Source of the DNA: Chryseobacterium edaphi
GTDB taxonomy: Bacteria > Bacteroidota > Bacteroidia > Flavobacteriales > Weeksellaceae
DNA length: 64,000 nucleotides
Assembly: GCF_025628985.1 (NCBI RefSeq)
Contig: NZ_JAOTEM010000007.1
Location: 50,383 to 114,382, forward strand
Direction: 5' to 3'
Notes under the pieces: generated by a model
What the model was told of the DNA's origin: nothing
The model's database searches: none
The model's input: the letters and a program-made list of their open reading frames with translations, nothing else
In this document: positions 59,123-64,000 of the stretch, one piece after another
Layout: each line of letters begins with the position of its first letter
How positions within the stretch are numbered: position 1 is the first letter of the stretch
Translations under genes and position numbers: made by a program

Positions 59123-60001
59123 TTAGTTAATTGTTTTTTGTTTCCTTGTTTTGATCAAAGCATTTGTTACAATTGCTAAAATCATAACCAACGACGCCAC
59201 ATAAAATACTGGACTCATGTGTTCTGATTCCCCAAAGATAAAAAAAGCTAGTATAATTCCGTAGACTGGTTCTAAATTTACTGTTAAAATTAATGTGAAA
59301 GGCGAAATATATTTCATCAACTTTACAGATTCAAGCATCGGGAACGCTGTGAAAACACTTGCCAACAAGCATATTAACGCCAAATCTCGGTAATTTATTT
59401 CATTTATTGAAAATATTTGACCAGACAATAAATAAAATATAGCTAAAATAAGCCAACCACTAAAAATTTCGTAAAAAATAATGTTTCCCGGGCTGGTTTT
59501 TCCAAACATCTTCCCGTTAAAAACAGAAAATATAGTCCCAAAAACAGCGCACAAAATTCCGAAGAAAATACCTTCTTTATAATGAAACTCGGTTTTAAAA
59601 ATAAGAAGAATACAGGCAACAATCACGATTCCCATGACGACTTCCGAAACATCAACTTTTCTTTTAAAAACCAAAGGTTCTAAAATCGCTGCAAATAATG
59701 TCGACAACGACAGACAACTCAAAGCAATCGAAACATTGGAAACTTTAATAGAATAAAAAAAACAAAGCCAGTGCAAAGCCATAAAAAATCCTATTGCTGC
59801 AAGCTGTAAAAAAAGCTTTTTGGAAATTTTAATGCTTTCTTTTTTGAAAACTCTAATGAATACGAATAAAAATATGGCCGCAAACAGCATTCTGTAGAAT
59901 ACCAAAATTTGTGCATTTGCAGTAATCAGTTTACCCAAAATTGCAGTAAATCCCCACAAAAAAACAATCAAGTGCAATCTGAAAAGAGCTAATTTTTGCA
60001 T
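59123..60001 (-). CDS. EamA family (drug/metabolite) exporter
   Basis: A 292-residue protein with ten membrane helices and two EamA half-repeats (LIVFLWGFTAILGKLITANA and IFFGILCAVFGTIFSVFNGK). The family exports amino acids, nucleosides or other metabolites; the substrate is unknown. The tail is basic (KTRKQKTIN). It follows the 60035 gene by 33 bases in the same direction and so may be controlled by the leader region at 61.1-61.3 kb. Confidence 0.9.
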   Translation of the reverse strand: MQKLALFRLHLIVFLWGFTAILGKLITANAQILVFYRMLFAAIFLFVFIRVFKKESIKISKKLFLQLAAIGFFMALHWLCFFYSIKVSNVSIALSCLSLSTLFAAILEPLVFKRKVDVSEVVMGIVIVACILLIFKTEFHYKEGIFFGILCAVFGTIFSVFNGKMFGKTSPGNIIFYEIFSGWLILAIFYLLSGQIFSINEINYRDLALICLLASVFTAFPMLESVKLMKYISPFTLILTVNLEPVYGIILAFFIFGESEHMSPVFYVASLVMILAIVTNALIKTRKQKTIN

Positions 60002-60034
60002 ACTTATATCTATTAAATTCTTTATTTAAAATTA

Positions 60035-60982
60035 TTATCTCAATCGTGGTTTTTCGTTTTGCTTTTTAAGAGCGTCCAAAAGTTTTGTTTCAAAATCAAG
60101 AATAATTTTTTTTGACCAAAACTCTCCGTAGAATGGAAGATTAGATTTTATTGTATAATCACAAACTAATATTAACTCAGTCGAATCATCATCAATATTT
60201 CTCAATTGATAAGTGATATTATTAAAAACCAAATTTTCATTTTTCAAAATATGACTAAAAGTTTGACTTTGTTTTAAATCAGACTTATCAACATTTATTT
60301 TGAATGACAATTCTTCAAACTGTTTAGAAGATGCAACACTTTCAGAAAGAACAATTCCATTAGTAAAATATCCCAATCTTATATTTGATTTTTTATCATA
60401 TTGAGATCTTACAGGATTTGGAAACCCGAAATAGTTGAATGCAGAATTTTCAATATAATTTGTTAAATCAGGAACTGAATATAATCGCTTCCATATTTTT
60501 TGCTTAGGAATATTGATGATGACTTTTTTAGAAACAGTAAATTGCTCTTCTTTTTTTTCAATCATTTTTTCAATATTACCTATTAATAATGGTATCGCAA
60601 GTATTAATAAACTATTCTTAGTTATGTTTTTGGAAGAATCGGTGTGATCATGTTCTTGTATAATTGTTCTCAAGATCATACTGATTATGATAGAAAAAAA
60701 TGCATATGGTGGAAACAAGAAAATAGCACATCCTAAATCTTCCAATCTAGAAACAAATGCGATAATCAAAAACAAAGAGACACTTATTATTGGAAAAAAA
60801 GCGGATTTTACTCTACTTTCAAGAAACACTTTCTTATTTAGTATAAAAGGTATGAAGCCGATAATAATTGGGACAAGAATGATGTACGTCCAGGAATTAA
60901 TTTCAACAATATTAAATTCCACTAAAATTCTAAAGAATAATGCATAAATAGTAGAAAAGATAATTCCCAAATATTGTTTCAT
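60035..60982 (-). CDS. Membrane protein with START/SRPBCC-like domain
   Basis: A 315-residue protein. The first 150 residues have four to five hydrophobic segments (for example IIFSTIYALFFRILVEFN and YIILVPIIIGFIPFIL). From about 158 a soluble part begins with KVIINIPKQKIWKRLYSVPD, the usual opening of SRPBCC/polyketide-cyclase-like folds, and ends with ELILVCDYTIKSNLPFYGEF. It resembles uncharacterised membrane-SRPBCC proteins. It is the first gene in a unit with the EamA exporter. Confidence 0.7.
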   Translation of the reverse strand: MKQYLGIIFSTIYALFFRILVEFNIVEINSWTYIILVPIIIGFIPFILNKKVFLESRVKSAFFPIISVSLFLIIAFVSRLEDLGCAIFLFPPYAFFSIIISMILRTIIQEHDHTDSSKNITKNSLLILAIPLLIGNIEKMIEKKEEQFTVSKKVIINIPKQKIWKRLYSVPDLTNYIENSAFNYFGFPNPVRSQYDKKSNIRLGYFTNGIVLSESVASSKQFEELSFKINVDKSDLKQSQTFSHILKNENLVFNNITYQLRNIDDDSTELILVCDYTIKSNLPFYGEFWSKKIILDFETKLLDALKKQNEKPRLR

Positions 60983-61112
60983 CTATACTACTATTTTATT
61001 AAAGTGATTATTTAATTAAACAAGCAAATTTACAAATACGTTTTTAGAAATCATTATTATTTAATTAATATAATCTGATTTAAACCTGTTTAAAATCATT
61101 TAATCACATTCA

Positions 61113-61240
61113 TAAAAAAACCCTGAAAGTCTGTTCAACTTTCAGGGCCTTCAAATAATAAACTATTAAAAAAATAAACTAGGAACAGAGGATTTATAAC
61201 GGAGTAATCAGCTCCTTTCCTCTTATGTAAAATTATAAAA
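61113..61240 (-). ncRNA. Candidate small RNA or attenuator leader
   Basis: The minus strand holds a -7 box (61245-61252), a foldable segment (outer stem 61187-61192 with 61218-61223, inner stem 61201-61204 with 61212-61215) and a strong terminator (61114-61149). A transcript of about 125 bases would result. It lies upstream of the 60035 gene in the same direction, so it could be a free RNA or an attenuated leader of that gene. No known RNA family was recognised. Confidence 0.4.
61114..61149 (-). terminator. Terminator on the minus strand in a leader region
   Basis: Stem CCCTGAAAG (61121-61129) and CTTTCAGGG (61139-61147). Read leftward it is followed by seven T residues. No complete gene is known upstream on this strand. 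Confidence 0.85.
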
Positions 61241-61311
61241 AAAACAAACATAAAAAAACTTATCTGTGTTAAATATTTCATAATTTTATGATTTTCAATG
61301 CGTTGAATCAT
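61135..61311 (-). CDS. Possible 58-residue leader peptide
   Basis: A frame from ATG 61311, or from in-frame ATGs at 61281 and 61251, to a TGA at 61135-61137. It begins MIQRIENHKIMKYLTQISFF and ends VYFFNSLLFEGPES. Nine of 58 residues are Phe. Its last codons and stop lie in the first arm and loop of the terminator stem, as in attenuator leader peptides. The box at 61245, if the real promoter, would exclude translation from these starts. Evidence for translation is weak. Confidence 0.25.
   Translation of the reverse strand: MIQRIENHKIMKYLTQISFFMFVFFIILHKRKGADYSVINPLFLVYFFNSLLFEGPES
61245..61252 (-). promoter_or_regulatory. -7 box upstream of the candidate small RNA
   Basis: Minus strand TATGTTTG, a TAnnTTTG match about 100 bases upstream of the terminator. 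Confidence 0.4.
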
Positions 61312-61375
61312 AAAAAATGATGATTTTATATATTTTATAAAAGTAGTATCTTAGGCACATTAAAATAGAAATTTC

Positions 61376-63004
61376 ATGGATATTGAATTCAACAAACGAG
61401 AAGATCAAAACAAATTAAAATTTTCTGAAATAAATCGTTTACTTTCTGAAATAAAAAAAGGAGGAGGAGAAAAAAGACTTCAAAAGCTTCGCGATGAAGG
61501 AAAAATGACAGCACGAGAAAGAATTGAATATCTTCTCGATAAAGATTCAGATTCCATTGAAATTGGTGCTTTTGCAGGTTACGAAATGTACGAAGAGCAC
61601 GGTGGCTGTCCAAGTGGCGGTGTGGTTGTTGTAATGGGATATGTCTCCGGAAAACAATGTCTTGTTGTTGCCAATGACGCATCTGTAAAAGCTGGTGCAT
61701 GGTTTCCAATCACAGGAAAGAAAAACCTGAGAGCACAGGAAATTGCAATGGAAAATAAACTTCCAATTATTTATCTTGTTGACTCAGCCGGAGTTTATCT
61801 TCCAATGCAGGACGAAATTTTCCCAGATAAGGAACATTTCGGAAGAATTTTCAGAAATAATGCAAAAATGAGCGCAATGGGAATCATTCAGATTTCTGCT
61901 GTCATGGGAAGTTGTGTTGCTGGAGGTGCTTACCTGCCAATTATGAGCGACGAAGCAATGATTGTTGATAAAACAGGCTCAATCTTTCTTGCCGGAAGTT
62001 ATTTAGTGAAAGCGGCAATCGGTGAAAGCATTGATAACGAAACTTTAGGTGGTGCAACAACTCACTGTTCAATTTCGGGAGTAACAGATTATAAGGCGAA
62101 GGATGATCAGGATGCTTTAAACAGGATAAAAAATATCATGAAATCTATCGGAAGCTACGAAAAAGCTGGCTTTGACAGAATTGAAAGTTTTCCTCCAAAA
62201 GAAAAAATTGATAATATTTTCGGAATTATGCCGGTTTCTCGTGCTGACCAATATGATACTTTAGAAATTATAAAATGTCTGGTTGACAATTCTGAATTTG
62301 AAGAATATAAAGCAGACTACGGAAAAACGATTATTTGCGCAACGGCAAGAGTTGATGGCTGGTCTGTAGGAATTGTTGCCAATCAAAGAAAATTAGTGAA
62401 AAGTGGAAAAGGAGAAATGCAATTTGGTGGCGTAATTTATTCGGATTCTGCTGATAAAGCTACACGATTTATTGCAAACTGTAACCAAAGAAAAATTCCT
62501 TTGATTTTCTTACAGGACGTTACAGGTTTTATGGTGGGTTCAAAATCTGAACATGGTGGAATTATCAAAGATGGTGCAAAAATGGTAAATGCTGTCGCCA
62601 ATTCTGTGGTTCCCAAATTCACGATTATCACAGGTAATTCGTACGGAGCAGGAAATTACGCAATGTGCGGAAAAGCTTATGATCCAAGATTGATTGTAGC
62701 TTGGCCATGGGCGGATCTAGCGGTAATGGGTGGTTCTCAGGCTGCGAAAGTTTTGGCTCAGATTCAGGAATCTACTTTGAAAAAGCAAGGAAAAGAAATT
62801 ACTGAAGAAGCTCACACAGAAATTTTAGATTCGATTTCTAAAAAATATCAAAAACAAACTGAAGCTACTTACGCGGCGTCAAGATTATGGACGGATGCAA
62901 TCATTAATCCTGTTGATACCAGAAAATGGATTTCTATGGGAATTGAAGCTGCTGATCACTCTCCTATTACTGAGAAATTCAATCTAGGACTCATTCAAGT
63001 CTGA
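61376..63004 (+). CDS. Acyl-CoA carboxylase beta subunit (carboxyltransferase)
   Basis: A 542-residue protein of the propionyl-/methylcrotonyl-CoA carboxylase type. MTARERIEYLLDKDSDSIEI opens the first crotonase-like domain, VVVVMGYVSGKQCLVVANDA and VDSAGVYLPMQDEIFPDKEH follow, and the second domain has IFLQDVTGFMVGSKSEHGGI and ITGNSYGAGNYAMCGKAYDP. The biotin carboxylase subunit is not in the window. The sequence with VYLPMQDEIFPD is closest in style to methylcrotonyl-CoA carboxylase (inference). Its gap upstream (60983-61375) holds the leader and terminator on the other strand. Confidence 0.93.
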   Translation: MDIEFNKREDQNKLKFSEINRLLSEIKKGGGEKRLQKLRDEGKMTARERIEYLLDKDSDSIEIGAFAGYEMYEEHGGCPSGGVVVVMGYVSGKQCLVVANDASVKAGAWFPITGKKNLRAQEIAMENKLPIIYLVDSAGVYLPMQDEIFPDKEHFGRIFRNNAKMSAMGIIQISAVMGSCVAGGAYLPIMSDEAMIVDKTGSIFLAGSYLVKAAIGESIDNETLGGATTHCSISGVTDYKAKDDQDALNRIKNIMKSIGSYEKAGFDRIESFPPKEKIDNIFGIMPVSRADQYDTLEIIKCLVDNSEFEEYKADYGKTIICATARVDGWSVGIVANQRKLVKSGKGEMQFGGVIYSDSADKATRFIANCNQRKIPLIFLQDVTGFMVGSKSEHGGIIKDGAKMVNAVANSVVPKFTIITGNSYGAGNYAMCGKAYDPRLIVAWPWADLAVMGGSQAAKVLAQIQESTLKKQGKEITEEAHTEILDSISKKYQKQTEATYAASRLWTDAIINPVDTRKWISMGIEAADHSPITEKFNLGLIQV

Positions 63005-63029
63005 TAAATACACAATTTTACAATAATCT

Positions 63030-63056
63030 GCCTCACTTTTTAAGTGGGGCTTTTTA
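63030..63056 (+). terminator. Terminator after the carboxylase gene
   Basis: Stem GCCTCACTT (63030-63038) and AAGTGGGGC (63042-63050) with one G-U, then TTTTTAT. Confidence 0.8.
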
Positions 63057-63196
63057 TATTATGTTAAATAGTCCTAAAGAATTATAAACTGTCTTAAGAG
63101 CATACTACAAGGGTCAGATTATTGTTATATACTAAGAACTCAAAAACTAATAAGCACTTCAACCTCTTTTTAATTACTAATCCCAAAAGGAAACCT

Positions 63197-63670
63197 ATGA
63201 AAAGATATTTTGCAGTATTTATTGCCTTATACACTATCGTTTTATTATATATGATGTTTTATGCTTCTGGTAGAGAACCATCAGAAATTTCCTACATTCA
63301 GTATCAGCCATTTATCACGATTCAGCATTTTTTTAACGATCATGATGTAGATAATCAAGCTTTTATAATAAATATTTTTGGTAACATATTCTTGTTTAGT
63401 CCATTTGGCTGGTTAGGTTTATGTATCAGAAAATTCAACCGTTTTGTTCCTATTACTTTATTTTTTCTAATCATCATAAGTATTATAGAATCCATACAAT
63501 ATTTAACAGGAAGAGGAGTTGCTGATGTAGATGATGTATTTTTGAATACGATAGGTATGTTAATTGGTTTCTTTCTATTTAAATATGTGACCTGGAAAAA
63601 TATTGCCAATATTAAATTTCATTTTGATTTGTTAGATTCCAAAAAGAATCGTATATCAACAGCTTTATAA
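63197..63670 (+). CDS. VanZ family membrane protein
   Basis: A 157-residue protein starting at ATG 63197; an open stretch from 63122 looks non-coding. Four membrane segments are seen. The VanZ-like signature is NIFGNIFLFSPFGWLG, then ESIQYLTGRGVADVDDVFLN and TIGMLIGFFLFKYV. VanZ gives low-level teicoplanin resistance in its original setting, but in most bacteria these are proteins of unknown role. It stands alone with no glycopeptide genes nearby. Confidence 0.88.
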   Translation: MKRYFAVFIALYTIVLLYMMFYASGREPSEISYIQYQPFITIQHFFNDHDVDNQAFIINIFGNIFLFSPFGWLGLCIRKFNRFVPITLFFLIIISIIESIQYLTGRGVADVDDVFLNTIGMLIGFFLFKYVTWKNIANIKFHFDLLDSKKNRISTAL

Positions 63671-63731
63671 TATTAAGTGGTAGAATAAATTAACTTTTAT
63701 GTTAAATTATTAGTGATCATCATATTAAATT

Positions 63732-63824
63732 TTTTTGGAGCTTGATCCAGCTCTTCACTACATCTTTTTTGTACTTGTGCTTTTGCCAACTCATAAAAAA
63801 GGATGCCGTTGCGATCTGGGCTAA
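63732..63824. repeat. Imperfect long palindrome, likely dispersed repeat
   Basis: The segment beginning TTTTTGGAGCTTGATCCAGC (about 63732) and ending GGATGCCGTTGCGATCTGGG (63801-63820) plus CTAA forms a loose inverted pair around AT-rich CATCTTTTTT and AAAAAAGGATG. I recall similar sequences (GGAGC..., then AAAAAAGGATGCCG..., then GGGCTA) between genes of many flavobacteria; this cannot be checked here. It fills most of the gap after the VanZ gene. No ORF is present. Confidence 0.5.
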
Positions 63825-63954
63825 GGAGGATTATACTTATATTATTTTTCAAAACAATCATTTCTTTCACTTACAGAGTTGATTGTTGATTGTTGAAGAA
63901 CATGCAATTACATTTTTTCGATATATTTTTAAAAACAGTAAGGATTCTTGATGT

Positions 63955-63999
63955 TTAATCATTAAAATCGAGAGATTGTTCAATCACCTTTAAATATTC
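63955..63999 (-). CDS. Possible C-terminal end of a gene beyond the window
   Basis: On the minus strand the last 15 codons before the window edge are open and read EYLKVIEQSLDFND then stop (TAA at 63955-63957). The composition looks like a real protein end, but the piece is too short to identify. Confidence 0.3.
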   Translation of the reverse strand, partial: EYLKVIEQSLDFND

Positions 64000-64000
64000 A

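Noticed and set aside
61153..61375. Riboswitch for the acyl-CoA carboxylase gene
   Set aside because: The terminator T-run is on the minus strand, so a conventional terminator-type switch on the plus strand is not supported, and no known aptamer motif is visible.
63197..63670. Glycopeptide resistance gene
   Set aside because: VanZ-like proteins are common without resistance genes, and no vanA/B/H/X or two-component van genes are present.
1..64000. tRNA or rRNA genes, prophage, transposase or integrase
   Set aside because: None was recognised while reading both strands. Absence of tRNA genes is by eye only, and a covariance-model scan would be decisive.

Overview
The window is a low-GC stretch of chromosome from a member of the Bacteroidota, most probably class Flavobacteriia and close to Chryseobacterium (Weeksellaceae). 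The evidence is the gene content (PorP/SprF and PorV-type type IX secretion proteins, DUF5606, DUF3822, head-GIN, VF530 and YceI proteins) and many -7 boxes of the form TAnnTTTG, the housekeeping promoter signature of this phylum. No rRNA, tRNA, CRISPR array, phage gene, integrase or transposase was seen, so this reads as core chromosome with small accessory pieces.

Layout. 1-8.1 kb: the start of an HD-domain protein, a very large phosphoesterase/outer-membrane barrel lipoprotein, then a leftward block with a propeller lipoprotein, mazG, DUF5606, def and ruvX. 8.2-13.4 kb: a SixA-like phosphatase, a class C beta-lactamase-like hydrolase, a YfcE-like phosphoesterase, an Smr protein, DUF3822 and rsmD. 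13.5-18.8 kb, leftward: murI, hemW, a PorP/SprF protein, rluD and a PASTA protein. 18.9-24.3 kb: ddl, coaD, a TRIC-type channel, folA and a LemA-TPM-TPM membrane-protein cluster. 24.6-31.6 kb: a KefF-like reductase with a CPA2 antiporter, a GIN-domain lipoprotein, an M3 peptidase, YchJ, an SlyD-like FKBP and VF530. 31.8-41.2 kb: a tiny basic protein coupled to sbcD-sbcC, a LytS/LytTR pair, a lipoprotein intradiol dioxygenase, a cupin and a protein resembling a secretion tail. 41.2-53.7 kb: an LLM oxidoreductase, an S9 peptidase, a 42-bp tandem repeat array, YceI, a DODA-type dioxygenase, an S8 peptidase, hutH and uvrC. 53.8-64 kb: an ECF sigma/anti-sigma pair facing msrB and a fasciclin gene, a PorV-type operon, an EamA exporter with a possible attenuator or small RNA upstream, an acyl-CoA carboxylase and VanZ.

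Functional themes are cell-wall building (murI, ddl, PASTA), DNA repair (ruvX, sbcCD, uvrC, mazG), envelope and type IX secretion functions, and redox or envelope stress (sigma/anti-sigma, MsrB, KefF/CPA2).

The points most worth following are: (1) kinase-like motifs between the phosphoesterase and barrel parts of the first large protein; (2) the GC-rich 42-bp repeat array at 44.8 kb, which also reads as 14-residue peptide repeats; (3) a terminator, a structured segment and an overlapping short reading frame upstream of a membrane protein/exporter pair at 61.1-61.3 kb; (4) a sigma/anti-sigma pair that both seem to start with TTG beside msrB and a fasciclin gene; (5) several families of palindromic intergenic repeats, one present twice in inverted orientation.
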